NCBI GenBank assembly: GCA_965649825.1
Contig: OZ287706.1
Span: forward strand, 744,001 to 808,000
From: Penicillus capitatus
Taxonomy: Eukaryota > Chlorophyta
Direction: 5' to 3'
Length of the DNA: 64,000 nucleotides
Shown here piece by piece: positions 23,914 through 35,653 of this stretch (positions are counted from its first letter, which is position 1; the number at the start of each line of letters is the position of its first letter). The notes under the pieces are model-generated. The model had not been told where the DNA came from. It ran no database searches and saw only the letters and a program-made list of their open reading frames with translations. The translations under genes and the position numbers were made by a program.

Positions 23914-24513
23914 ATGGCGCCGAAGTTTGATCCTGATGCGATCACAGAGGTATATCTGAAGACAACAGGCGGCGAAGTCGGTGCGGCTTCGGCACTGGCA
24001 CCAAAGATTGGTCCTCTGGGTCTGTCTCCCAAGAAGATCGGTGAAGATATCGCCAAAGCGACGGCGAAAGATTGGAAAGGCCTTCGCGTCACGGTCAAAC
24101 TGACCGTACAGAACCGCCAGGCCAAGGTCTCGGTCGTGCCTTCTGCCTCAGCACTGGTCATCAAAGCGCTCAAAGAGCCACCACGCGATCGAAAAAAGGT
24201 GAGCGATGGAGATCATAAACGCAGAGGGTGACTCGGAGGGCGATACAGGAGAAGAACGTTCAGCACAACGGAAATCTAACGATGGACGATATTATCGAAA
24301 TCGCACGGACGATGCGTGATCGCAGCTGTGCCCGGACACTCGCCGGAACGTGCAAAGAGATTCTGGGCACGTGTCGATCCGTCGGCTGCACGGTCGATCA
24401 CGAAGATCCGGAAGAGGTCACGCGAAAAGTAACATACGATGTGTGCACACCGATGGTGTGTCACGGGGACGGCGTAGATTTCGGAGGGAGAGATTACGAT
24501 ACCGGAGGAGTGA
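23914..24513 (+). CDS. RPL12: 60S ribosomal protein L12 (uL11)
   Basis: Exons: 23914-24198, 24249-24428, 24478-24513, 166 residues, introns 50 and 49 nt. The sequence begins [16 protein letters not shown] and has the uL11 glycine/proline signature [15 protein letters not shown]. It continues with [16 protein letters not shown], the RNA-binding C-terminal part ([35 protein letters not shown]) and the usual acidic ending (EGEITIPEE). The final exon is only 36 nt. It starts about 90 nt after the COG7 stop. Part of the ribosomal stalk base/GTPase centre. Confidence 0.96.
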
Positions 24514-24606
24514 GGCGTGATGGATGTCATCGATGTAAAAAAGACGATCGTTGACGCAATGTACATTCATCACACGTCGTTGACGATGCGCGCCGTTTCG
24601 TCCGCC

Positions 24607-27600
24607 ATGTCTGCCGATTGCGACGACGGGAAATCGCCGAGCGAAGAGAGTATTCGCGTGTGCGTGCGCGTTCGGCCACTCAATGAGCAGGAATCGGCCA
24701 TCGCCGTAGCTAATGTGTGGGACACGACGTCGGCGCCCAATACATTACGACTAAAGACGAGCCGTCGCGTTCATGGAGCGACGAGCGATTACACCTTCGA
24801 CAGTGTTTTTGGCGTTGATGCGACATCCGATGCTGTGTACGAAGACATCGGCCGCCCACTCGTCGATTCGGCCATGGGCGGAATGAACGCAACGGTCTTT
24901 GCCTATGGGCAGACGGGATCGGGAAAGACCTTTACGATGAGATATGTGACGTCGGCGGCAGGGAATCAGATTTTTCGCTACATTGCAACCGCGACGTCCG
25001 ATCGACAGTACCTCATCAAGTAGCGAACGTCTTCGATCAGGAAGCCGTGGATGGGATGGATATGCAGAATGTCGGCGATTGAGATATACAATGAAGTGGT
25101 GCGAGATATGCTGGTGGACGATAGCGAGGTATTGCGCGTTTTGGACGATCCAGATCGCGGTCCTGTGGTCGAGGGTCTGACCGAAATTGTGATCACCTCG
25201 CTACAGCACTTTGAAGATTTGATGCGGGACGTCGAAACGCGCCGCCAAGTGGCGGCGACTCGATTGAATGAGCTGAGCTCGAGATCGCATACCATCGTGC
25301 GCCTCTACGTCGAAAGCAGCGCCACCCGTCGATCGAAGACGGATGGGGAGGACGAGACGCTGACGTCTCCGATCGTAGTCGTATCGACGTTGAACTTTGT
25401 CGATCTGGCGGGATCGGAAAGAAGCTCCATCTCCGGTCTGCAAGACAGCGATGAACGTCAGCGATTGAAAGAGGTGATTGCTGTCGATGTCTGGCAGATG
25501 AGATGCGGTCGGCATAATGTACATAGGGATGTCACATCAACCGAAGCCTTTTGACGTTAGGCACCGTTATCCGACACCTCAGCGAACACTGCGTCAGATG
25601 TTTGTTTCAGACGGTGCGGCATAGACACGACTGCTGTAGGTCAAGAAACACATTCCTTACCGAGACAGTCGCCTGACACGAATCTTGCAGCCGTCGTTGA
25701 GTGGCAATGCTCGAATGGCGATCATCTGTACTGTCAGTCCTGCTGCAAGTACTGCACGAGGGAGCGTGCGAACATATGAGGTGTTTGGCTTTTCTGGCGT
25801 ACAGGTGCGATTGAGACCACACGTGCGTCATTGCATTTTGCGACCTGCGCTAAGAGTGTTCAAATGCGACCCCGCGTTAACAAGATCGTCGACAGCAAGG
25901 CGCAGATCAAACAGCTGATGGAAGAGACAGCTTGGCTGAAGAAACAGCTGGTATGCGGAGATGCGTTCGTCTTCGAACGCGCTGCGAATGTGTGAGGTCA
26001 TCGCGTGCGTTCGGACAGGCGGCTGTCAAATCATCGGGATCGTCGTTGGAGGCGTTGAATCTCGAGTTGCAACGAAAAGATGCTGCGATTGTTAGCAGCG
26101 GTGCGACACATGTCACATATGTCGCGCACACAAACGCTCGGCTGTTATCACAGAACAATCGAGAGACACCTTGCAACGTCGATTGAAAAACATGGAGAAG
26201 CTCTTGCTGACATCGGGTGCGCCTTCGCCTCGAAAGGTGATCGCTTAGAATTACGCAGGGTCCGTCATTCTATACCATGTGTCTTCGTTTCGTAGCGAAG
26301 AGCGTCGCACTGCGATTTCACGAAAAGCCGTTCGTTTGCGACGGCGGCGGCGACGATTGCCGATGAACATGTGTCGGATGAGGAAGATGACGAGACGATG
26401 CGTACAATTATTCTCGACAGCGATGCTTTGGGATCAAGTATGGCCTCTTTCGATGGCAAAAGAAACGTATGTCGCTTCGTCGTAGGGTCGATGTTGAGGA
26501 TGCGGCGTTTTTCGAGCGGTCGGTTAGGATGTCGCGAGGGCGAAGCGAAGCAGAACCGTACGCACGATTGTGCTTTGATGCACTGCTGTCTATCACCAGC
26601 AGTGCGCAAAAAACTCAGCCGACTGGGCAACGGGATCGAAGAGAACGAAAAGACAAGCGATGATGAACAATCGTTCGACCGTCCGTCCGACGACAGAAAC
26701 GAAAAAACACAGGCACAGTCTTTTCCTGAATCTCCGCGATTACCCACCTTCGACATATACAGCACGTGAAAAACGTATCCACTCATGATGTTCTTCTCGA
26801 TCTGCCAATCGACGAGCCATGCTTCGAATTCGATGCCGTTGACGTGCAAGAAAAGACTCCCGAGAGAATCGAACCGATCCCCGACGCTGAGACAGTCAGA
26901 TTTGATAACGGCGGCGCCTGTGTTTGATACATTGTGGCGGCTGTCACATCATAGGAGAAAGATGAGGCTCCCGTGACGAAAGATGACATTGTGGAAGCGC
27001 TAAAGAATGAGATTGAAAAGTGTGATCGCAGTCAAATCGCAACCGTCGCAGCAAACAGTGCTCTGGATGCGCTGGAAGATTCATTAAAGGCGTTTATCCG
27101 CTCACGGAGTAAGCCCTCGCGCCTAACACATTCAATTGTGCTCATGCCGTAGGCACGGCAGTCGATACAGCTGAGCCGCCAGTGCACCTAACGCGTCTTA
27201 AGAATTCGAAGACGGGTAGCGACAGAGCGCCGTGTAAAGAGCTGTTAGTCGGCAGTGCGGTTAGTGGCAATGGCGTGAATGCGATGGGGAGTTCGGGCAG
27301 GAAGCAGACGCGTTCACGTCGTGCGTTCTTTTTCGAGTTTTCGATCGACAACGGCTCAAAGAGCTCATCAAAAACCTGGCAAGAGCACGGACGGTATCAT
27401 GCAATGTGACGCGTTAAGGTGGTCGTGCTTCTGTAGGAGTGGAGAGAATATGTTAAAACTGCGCGCTTCGGCAACGTTGGGTCGGAGACGCAGAAGAACG
27501 GCAGATGCCGATCGCCATCACGCCATCGTCGTTCCCGATCCGCCCGACACACCGTCGGGATCTCTCACGCCTCATCGAAGTCCAGAGACAAATGCGCGTT

Positions 27601-28869
27601 GCTGCAGAGGACGTAACGTGGCCGAGGAAGCGCAGTCCGAGCTCAGGAACATCGCCGAGAGAGATATCCTCCGTCTGCGAGAATGTCTAAAGGAGTACAA
27701 GACCGAAGTCGATCGTCTTCAGTGTCAAAAGAAGCTTCTGCTGAATCAGGTGTTGTCGTCGAGTGTCGAATCTAAAGGCGCCTCGACGGTCGCGTCTTTA
27801 GGTACTGCACTTGGAGTCTCGCCTTGATGCGTCCTATGAGAAACACAAGCGTTTACAGCAGCAACAGGCTTCACTGAATGCAGATCTCACCAAAGCGCTC
27901 GAGAACAATCGGCATCTTCGCAGTCGATTGGACGCCGTCAGTCGAACGTCACATCACTACAGCGAAACGACGTCACTGAGTCGAGAGGCAAGGTTTGGCG
28001 TGGACAGCTGGGCAGACATACCGACAGCAGAGGTTGGTATCGAAGTGCCACGAAGATGTCGCCCAACAGGAGGCGGATTTTCAGACGCTGCTGCCGAAGA
28101 TTGTGGAACTGTGGGAAGATCTCCACGTGTCTCTTCGACGACGATCGCGTTTCTTTCTCGCCTTTCGCGGCAGCGAACTCTTTTACTTCGAGGTATCGTC
28201 ATCGCACGTCCTCGATCTCGATATCCTGACGCGTTGATAGGCGGAACATCGACGTCTTCTATGGGAAAGGAATCTCGTGATGGACACGGGCGATAACGAG
28301 AGCATCAGCTCCGATGGTATCACGCCACGGAAATCGGTGAAACGCGCATGGAAGCGTCTCGAAGTCCGATCTCGCTCCACTTGTCAATCGTCACAATATT
28401 TGTCTTGTGCGCAGAACGAACGCAAGTGGCTGGCGACGCAGTTGAAATTCGAGTTTACAGAGGAGGAACGTCGTTCGCTTTTTGAACAGTGGAACGTTGC
28501 GACGGATGCCAAGGAACGAAAGATAAGGCTCATTCGAAAACTGTGGTCCGCCGAAACCGTCAGGCACGGGATGCCATGCCATTATGAGGCCTTCCTTCAT
28601 GGATGGGCACTGCAGGGTGCCGCAGGGAATGGAAAAGAGCGCGCATCTCGTGCTGAAGCTGCTGGGAAGCGAAGACGTCGAGGGCGGAGCACTGGATCTC
28701 ATTTTTCGTCCACCGTCTCGTGGTGCGTCATACTGCGTCGTCTGCACGTCACATCGTCCTCCTTCTAGGCGACGATCAACACATTCCCGTTCCTTATCTC
28801 ATTTCGCAGCTCTCCCGACGCTTTTCCGGTCGAAGCTCACGTTCAGACGTCACATCATCGGATTTGTAG
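24607..28869 (+). CDS. Kinesin-7, NACK type (motor plus C-terminal NACK domain)
   Basis: A many-exon gene. Secure introns in the motor: 25020-25067, 25474-25526, 25593-25639 and one from 25749. The motor has [14 protein letters not shown]-loop GQTGSGKT, switch [10 protein letters not shown], switch II DLAGSE, and [15 protein letters not shown]. The neck is [20 protein letters not shown]. Coiled-coil segments follow ([43 protein letters not shown]). The C-terminal domain ([64 protein letters not shown]) matches the domain of plant NACK1/2 kinesins, which act in phragmoplast cytokinesis. The family loop after the P-loop is shortened here (see findings). The exon structure between 26460 and 27800 is only partly resolved, and the 3' end is provisional. 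Confidence 0.85.
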
Positions 28870-28997
28870 ATATTCATGTATGGCCGGATCGGCCTTAAGT
28901 TGGAAATCGCGCTGTTGATGATGCGACGTGACGTGTGTCCATCGTCGCGTTAATCTTGACGATATTCGTTTCGATTTCTGCGCTTCCTCGTTGAATC

Positions 28998-29475
28998 ATG
29001 TCCGGTAAGGGAGGCAAAGGACTCGGCGGCAAAGGAGGCAAAGGCACACTTGCCGATAAAACTGGCGACAAGAAGCGTCCAATATCGCGTTCGGCGCGTG
29101 CAGGGCTTCAGTTTCCTGTCGGTCGTATCCATCGTCTCCTCAAAGAACGCGTTCCGGCAAACGGACGCGTCGGTGCCACTGCCGCCGTCTACACCGCCGC
29201 CATTTGCGAGTGCGTCGTCGCGGAGCGCATGAATGCATCCATTGCTCAATATCTGCTGCTCTAGATACCTAACGGCCGAGGTCCTCGAATTGGCCGGCAA
29301 TGCATCCAAGGATCTGAAAGTGAAGCGCATTTCGCCACGTCATTTGCAACTGGCGATTCGCGGAGACGAAGAACTGGATACGCTGATCAAAGCGACGATC
29401 GCTGGAGGAGGCGTCATTCCGCATATCCATAAATCTCTGGTGCAGATCAAGCCGCCGATGCCGAAGAAGGAATGA
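28998..29475 (+). CDS. Histone H2A.Z variant
   Basis: Exons 28998-29209 and 29265-29475, 140 residues, one 55-nt intron. The variant-specific features are visible: a Gly/Lys-rich tail, [17 protein letters not shown], the segment [20 protein letters not shown], the acidic-patch extension [25 protein letters not shown], and no SQ(E/D)-type tail. H2A.Z replaces H2A in nucleosomes around promoters. Starts about 130 nt after the kinesin stop. Confidence 0.96.
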
Positions 29476-29548
29476 AAGAGATTCATGCATGATATAGACA
29501 TGCCAACGCTTACATGTGAAGTTTTGCCAATGTAAGACAGGGTCGGCT

Positions 29549-30910
29549 CTATGTGCTTTTATCATGATCGGCGCCTTCATCAAATCGCTCACCTGGTTGC
29601 ATGGCTCCAGTGCCAAGTTTTTTGTCGTACTGCTGCTGACGACGTCTCTCATAAGCGTCAAATCCCTCTGTCTCACGAAACTGATGCATGAAGATGGGGT
29701 TGTCATGCAGCGAGAGCATCACAAGGCTTGAGCAGTCCTTCAGCAGAGCAGAAGGCACGGCACGGATTCTGACAAGGAAAAAGGGGTTTATGTCGGATAG
29801 GCAATGGCACGGAGGCCTACCGATTACGATCGGCGTTCAAGATCTTGAGATGGATTAGTGAAGAGAGGCTCTCAGGCAAGCAGTCGATGACGTTGTTTTG
29901 CACATCGAGAAATTTGAGCTGCGCACAATGGCCTGCAGAAAAGCCGTTTGGTCGATGCATAGGATTCTTGTCTGTGCGTACCAATCGATTCTGGCAGCTT
30001 CGCGATACGGTTGGCAGACAGATTGAGTTGCGTCAGGCTCTGTAAGGAGTGCATTGTATCTGGCACGATCTCGATAGCATTATTGGACAGCGTGAGTTTC
30101 TCGAGTTGGTTTAGATGACAGATCTCTTGAGGAAGGCCGTCGAGAAGGTTGTGATCCAGATGAAGCGATTTGAGTTGCCGCAATCGAAACAGTCCTTCGA
30201 AAAACGCACGGTTAATGAGAGGCATATCGAAGGCGATTGACCCAGGCCGAGTCCTTTGACGGTGAGACGGTTGTGCACCGCATCGAGCGTTTTGAGATTG
30301 GCGAGTCGCTGGATGTCGTCAGGAAAGGACGGAATCGTATTGTGACGGAAATCTGCTGTCTCGGTGGCGGTGTCGACATCTAGAGCGTGCAATGGAAAGG
30401 TCGCCCATCCTTGATCTCGACCAGCAATGAGCTTCATCGTCGACCAGCTTCGCACTTGCTCCTACAGTATCTCCCTCAAAAACGAGGCATAACGAAAGGG
30501 CCCCTACTTCTGTCGTTCTCGGAACAGCGGCGGTCTGTTGCTGCTGCAATCGATATTGCACTTTGGCTTTGGCAATGGCAAGCTTCTCTTGTGCCGTTTG
30601 CTTCTTGGCTAATGCCTCTTGTCCCTAAGGACAATGCATTCGGTCGCCGATTTCTTGAGGAGGCTCGAGTCAACACCGTCGTTCGTTTTCCTTCGGTGGC
30701 GAGGAGCATAAGACGCGCTCCATTGCCGATTCCGTTGGCTTCAAGAGGTGTTTCGTTCGACAGCACCTTCCCCTTGAACAAGAGCTTCTGCTTGGGTGGA
30801 GGGACGCCAGTGCGCTCTTCGATGACGCTCTCGAGATCGGCTACCCTCGCAGCGGGATTCGATTCAATCTCATAGGTATCTTTGCCAAACTTTACGAACA
30901 GTCTTAACAT
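29549..30910 (-). CDS. Ubiquitin-like domain and LRR protein (At2g30105-like)
   Basis: Exons (minus): 30677-30910, 30508-30624, 30242-30461, 29982-30194, 29821-29932, 29549-29768, 371 residues; introns 52, 46, 47, 49 and 52 nt. The N-terminus is ubiquitin-like (MLRLFVKFGKDTYEIE, GVPPPKQKLLFKGKVL). A helical linker (LAIAKAKVQYRLQQQQ) follows. Then come LRRs (LKSLHLDHNLLDGLP, LEKLTLSNNAIEIVP, LTQLNLSANRIAKLP, LKFLDVQNNVIDCLP) and a conserved C-terminus (EGFDAYERRRQQQYDKK, FDEGAD). The family is conserved in plants and many protists. Its function is largely unknown; a scaffold or ubiquitin-pathway role is inferred. ATG 30964 is an alternative start. Confidence 0.9.
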
Positions 30911-31912
30911 GATGATGTTTACACCTCGACGCGCCTTAACGTCCCATCTTCGACGCAAAGACACAATAATGGAGAACGCATACGGAGCGAATGATGACGT
31001 CCACGATACGGAGGTCGTTCTAGTCGAATCAATGAAAAGATGATCCTCATTTGACGATGGTCGACTGTCTGGACTTGCCTTGTTCGCGTGTTTGGGTCAT
31101 CTAGATGGTGACTTCATCTCGGGCGCAATTTGCACCAACGACCCACGACTTGGAAAACACGAAACCGCCAATTGTCAGACGTGAGACTCGATTGGGGGCA
31201 TCGACAAAGACGACACTCTGGATGTACCTCCTCTGACGAGGAAATCGCGAAGTGAAGGCACGATTCTCGAGTTTGTTCACCGACTGGAGATTGAAACACA
31301 AAGAAAGATTAAGGCTATCATTTCTAGTGCCATGATCTTCGCTCGGCCTTCCATGCACGGTTTCTTCTTCGTGATCAGACTCCGACAGAAAGCGGATGCT
31401 GCCCATACAGATGCGATACTTGTCGGTTTACTTTTAGAAGGTCCGTGAAGGAAGAAGACGGCCAGAAGTGGTGCACCACGAAGATCTTAACGTTAGAAAG
31501 AATTGACAAGCGATCGAACGCAAAGAGCGATGGCACCCACGCACCCACATTTGTTGTGATCGTGAGCTTACTTATCGTCAATTCCGAATAAAGGAAACAC
31601 GCAGATTGCCAAACCTGTCGACCTGATCAGAAACGCGTTGGAATAGGTGATTTGCGATCTAGAGCCGATCCGGCTCAAAAACAACACTCAAACACGTCAT
31701 CGCGATCGACGAGATCGTGCGTGAGAACCTTCAATGACGCGTCTATTGCTTCGACCGTGTCATCGTTCCGATCGATCGACGTCCACAGAAGAAAATTATT
31801 AGCGTTGCGATTGATGTCATTGCGTGACTCAGCGATGTAACATTTCGAGTACTGGAACATCGAATCGCGTGTTCTTTCACCGGCATCCACGTACAGATCT
31901 CTCCATGCCATT
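30911..31912. other. Unresolved region; minus-strand frames of unknown nature
   Basis: Two overlapping minus-strand frames (31101-31406 and 31375-31581) could be exons of one small gene. The first ends in a compact segment (VVFVDAPNRVSRLTIGGF) that looks protein-like, but I recognise no family and could not find a splice join that I trust. Confidence 0.3.
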
Positions 31913-32517
31913 TCATTTCTTTCCCAGAACTGCACGGAAATTCCAACATCATCAACTGCAAAATGCAGCAGCATAACGCACTTTCGCGTTTCTTGATGCC
32001 GCGGACACGCTTTGCACGATTCTTTCGTTCCTTGATCTGCTTTCGAGAAGACTCCACCTTCGTCGCCAGTCCATTCTACAACGATCGCACGTCCGGTATG
32101 ACCGCACGCAGCGTGTCGCTCGATCTACCCGAATAAGTCTGTACTTTGGTTCTGTATTCTTAGCTGCATCGAGACTGTCATAGATCAGTCCGAACCCTCT
32201 CGACTTCCCACCGCCAAACTGCAGTCACCATTCCTGATGTGACCTCGCATGGACATATGGTGCCCAAGCACCTGTGTGCGGAATCCGTAGAGAAACACGC
32301 ATTTCGGATCTTTGACGTCATATTTGTCGGCAATGATCTCAGCAAGTTCAGTCTTGGGCACTGTCCCGCGTCCTGGATGAGTCACATCCACTACCTGGCC
32401 ACGGCCTCTCCTGAGTCTGTCTCCTTAAACGGGCGACGATCCTACGAACTGTTTTCGCGACAGAAGACGATTCTTCATAAACTTCTGCGTTCGAACGCGA
32501 ATCGACTTCCCACTCAT
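31913..32517 (-). CDS. RPS24: 40S ribosomal protein S24 (eS24)
   Basis: Exons (minus): 32446-32517, 32244-32394, 32129-32196, 31982-32075, 31913-31929, 133 residues. Visible family blocks: [60 protein letters not shown], and the basic tail [16 protein letters not shown]. Introns are 51, 47, 53 and 52 nt. The second begins GTCACATCAGG, i.e. the recurrent motif forms its 5' splice site. The last exon is only 17 nt (5 codons plus stop), so the extreme C-terminus is the least certain part. Confidence 0.93.
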
Positions 32518-32622
32518 CGTCGTCGCTTTCTTCGATGCAGGGCGCTCCGGCGGCTGATGATCAATGCTCGATTAACGCGGCGTCATTAGCGTCCGTTGCG
32601 GAAATCGCTCGATCTTGTCCAG

Positions 32623-33041
32623 ATGGCTGAAGAAGCGCCGTTGCCTGTTTCAGCTGTGCTGATGTCTGTTGCAAAGCACGTGGCTGTTCGCTGCCGGGCC
32701 GAGAACAAGGCTTTTATGGATTGCAAAAACAAAGATCGCAATCCCGAAAAGTGCCTAGAACAGGGAAAGGTCGTTACGAAATGCGTCATTGCACTGTAAC
32801 GCCTTTGCTCAGTCGGACACCTCTTAACTGTGTGTCTATGTTCAGCATGCAGGAAGTCAACGACAAATGTCCCAACCAGTTGAAAGCCTTTCATGAATGC
32901 ATGGACTATTACAGGTGACCTGTCATCTCAGTCTTGCGATGTGAAATGTGTATGCACCCTATGGCTAGTCACGATTTTCAAAGATGCAGAAAGGAACAGA
33001 AAGCGTTTGAAGATGTGTGCCCCATTAATCTAGGCTCTTAG
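32623..33041 (+). CDS. NDUFA8: Complex I subunit NDUFA8 (twin CHCH)
   Basis: Exons: 32623-32795, 32846-32914, 32990-33041, 97 residues; introns 50 nt (branch CTTAAC) and 75 nt. The sequence has PLPVSAVLMSVAKHVAVRC, then CRAENKAFMDCKNKDRNPEKC and KCPNQLKAFHECMDYYR, i.e. the paired C-x9-C motifs, and ends KEQKAFEDVCP. These are the hallmarks of the 19-kDa subunit of mitochondrial NADH dehydrogenase, imported through the Mia40 pathway. ATG 32623 gives the normal N-terminus. It is divergent from RPS24, with about 105 nt between the two starts. Confidence 0.93.
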
Positions 33042-33233
33042 TTGCGGTCCCTGCTTCCAGGGGTGATGTTGCCAGACGATGATTGTTACGCATCTTTATC
33101 TGCTGACTTTTGCACGTTGATCGAACTCGATCGAGCTTGATCGATTAGTAGTCGAACGATCGCACGCATGCGTCGTCTATCGATCGATTCGCATCATTGA
33201 TGCTATTGAATCGATTGTATTCGATTTCGAAGG
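33042..33233. repeat. GATCGATC-rich spacer
   Basis: Between NDUFA8 and PSMB1. From about 33115 to 33230 the palindromes GATCGA/TCGATC recur many times. No gene seen. Confidence 0.5.
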
Positions 33234-34234
33234 ATGGCCGATATTTACAGAGCCCGACCGACGGCGTATGAGCACGATGTTCGCCAACAAGCCGACTGGA
33301 ATCCGTGAGATCGTATCAGTTCATCTCTCTTCGATCTCATCGTGCTTTGCAGATACGAGAACAACGGCGGGTACGTCTTCGTCCATTGAGACGTCGACGC
33401 TCGTCGAGGTCTTTGTTTCAGGACGTGTGTCGCCGTCGCAGGCAGCGACTACTGTATCGTAGCAGTAGCGACGAGACTATCGACGGGCTACTCCATTCTC
33501 TGTCGCGATGCACCGAGCTACACCAAGATGTAAATCGCACATCTCTCGATTCCTGCGCCTATCTGTTGCATAGATCGGATCACTGCGTCATTGCATCTTC
33601 TGGATTCCAGGCTGACATCAAGGCAGTTCACAAACGCCTCCAAGCGCGGAATATCATGTATCAGCATCAGCACAACAAAGTCATGTCGTGTCCAGCAATG
33701 GCACAGCTCGTCGCCAACACGCTATACTACCGTCGTTTCTTTCCATACTACACTTCAACCATCTGTGCTGGTCTAAATCCAGAAGGTTGCACTCTATGAC
33801 AGAGCGATCCCACTCATGTCGATGTCGAACAGGGAAAGGATGTGTGTACAGCTACGATGTCATCGGATCGATGAGCAAGACGGACCAGGCGTGCTCAGGA
33901 ACAGGCGAGAGTCTCATTCAGCCTGTTCTCGATGCGCAACTCAAAAGCTATAACGCCTTGATCCACCCTCCTGCCGTATGGTACCAATCTGATCGCAATC
34001 TGTCTTATTCTTGTCCTTAACAGACAGCCATTGCACATCTGAGTCTGGAAGACGCCGTCGATTTGATCAAAGACGCTTTCGTTACCGCAGGGGAACGCGA
34101 CATCTTCACCGTAAGCATTGGATCTGGACACCGCGATGTAACATGTCGTATATCGTCAGGGCGATACGGTGGAGATCTGCATCATGACACGCGATGGAAT
34201 GAAGACCGAACGTGTCGAACTCAAGAAAGATTGA
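33234..34234 (+). CDS. PSMB1: 20S proteasome beta-1-type subunit (PSMB1/PRE7, beta-6)
   Basis: Exons: 33234-33304, 33353-33370, 33422-33529, 33574-33785, 33833-33975, 34024-34110, 34160-34234, 237 residues. Blocks: NPYENNGGTCVAVAGSDYC, TRLSTGYSILCRDAP, SSGFQADIKAVHKRL, LVANTLYYRRFFPYYT, GCVYSYDVIGSMSK, LIKDAFVTAGERDIFT and GDTVEICIMTRDGM. This is a non-catalytic beta subunit: there is no Thr-Thr processing site at the start of the mature fold. Introns are 48, 51, 44, 47, 48 and 49 nt. One exon is only 18 nt. Confidence 0.95.
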
Positions 34235-35575
34235 TAGACATCACAGTCCATCGTATAAGGGTATATCTGTCGCATCATGTCTTGCTGTCATGTGTCGAGG
34301 ATGTAAACAACGTTAAAAAAGTTGGAGTTGAATCGCTTGCGTCGACGTCGATGAAAACACTCAGAACGCGAACACCAGGAACACGAGGTTATTTACAGGA
34401 AACCGTTGGCACTAAACACTTCGGATGGTTAGGACACTACGAACATCCACGTCTAACAGCTGCGAACTTCGACCCTCATGCAGTGTCCATCTGTCGCCAA
34501 GTTTTTCCTGGCGATGTAACTACTGTCTTGTTGGACACGGGTTAGGTGTTTTCAGGGGTGTTTGCTGTCTTGTCATACGGGCTCCTTCGTGGCCAAAGGG
34601 TCATTCTCTGTGGTCCGTCGATCCCATGTGCAGTCGTGCGCTAGCCGTGGGACGTCGCCGATCGAAGGATTTGTCATCGAGTATGTTGGGAGAACTAAGA
34701 CTCTCTGCTGGCCCTTGGAATCAACGACGGAATTAACGATTGGACAGAGTATCACGGTCTGGACGGCTTCGGAGGCTGCTTGTGATCGCATCAACCGGAT
34801 GCCTACGACTCGCGCGATGTCTGACGTGAGAGTCGTGCGGTTATTAGACTGGTTGATTGCGAATTTCGGGGCCAGATTGACTGTGAGATATCGTCCATCG
34901 AGTGAAAATGAATTCGCCGACGTGCTGAGTGGAGGTATGAACATAGCATCGACGACTATAAGAGCAAAGAGATCGAGGAAAATCAAAACAAAAGCCATGC
35001 ACTTCTACACATCGCGGAAACCTCTACAAAAGAAAAATGTAGCCGTGATCGATGATCCTATTCGACTGGAGTGGTTTAAGCAAGCGCACTACGGTCATTG
35101 GAATGCTTAGAAAACTCTCGTTCATATGAGAAGAGATGGAAGATCATAGCCGAAAGTGTTGCCGGTCGGCCGCACAGCGAAAACAAATTCAGTGGAAGTC
35201 TTTATAAGTCTTCGAAGCAAGGGGTCCTGAATGATGCAGATAGCCCGTTAAATACTCGCATGGTGACATGACGTCCATAGGCAGATGAATCACCACGCTG
35301 CCAGAACCAGAGAAAAGGGCCCTCTGGAAGCCAATGTGCTCATGTGGCGTGACAACAAGCACCCTTTCCAACAGATGACACGTTGATAACAAGGCAGTCC
35401 CATCGCCAGGGAAATCTTGGCGACAGGAAGATCGCATCGATGTGCAAAATCTTGTAAAAGCTTGTCCGGTTTGTCAAAGATTTGCTTCGAAGGAGTTTAG
35501 AGATCCGTGGCATCGGTGCCCATCCAAAAAGATCAATGAATTACTTCATTTGGACTATTTCGGTCCCGTAACATG
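34235..35575 (+). mobile_element. Decayed LTR-type retroelement fragment (RNase H and integrase N-terminus)
   Basis: A 180-codon frame (34562-35110) resembles the RNase H and connection region of gypsy-like retrotransposons (LTVRYRPSSENEFADVLSGG, cf. the family pattern with HRPGxxNxxADxLSR). It then reads RLEWFKQAHYGHW, like the His half of an integrase zinc finger. About 320 nt downstream, in another frame, KACPVCQRFASKE gives the Cys half and LLHLDYFGP the start of the integrase core. The intervening sequence is frame-shifted, and I see no complete reverse transcriptase or LTRs. It is a broken relic between PSMB1 and the FAN1-like gene. A frame at 34060-34545 may be more of it. Confidence 0.6.
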
Positions 35576-35653
35576 GAACCTATGGCGCGCCCCGCCCATC
35601 TCCGGCCGCTGGCGACCATAGGTGGCAGGCCGCTTACTCTGAGTGATGCAGGT

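Noticed and set aside
24943-24960. A 16-nt intron (GTGACGTCGGCGGCAG) in the kinesin motor
   Set aside because: Far shorter than any other intron here and removing it breaks the frame; treated as coding until cDNA is available.
25530-25540. GTCACATC inside the kinesin gene as another intronic motif copy
   Set aside because: After splicing, this stretch encodes the conserved GCHINRSLL of the motor domain, so the match is coding.
32381-32388. Motif copy in RPS24
   Set aside because: It encodes the conserved DVTHPG of the protein and is explained by coding constraint.
35189-35437. A minus-strand gene inside the retroelement region
   Set aside because: The frame has no recognisable domain and lies between two plus-strand integrase/RNase H remnants.
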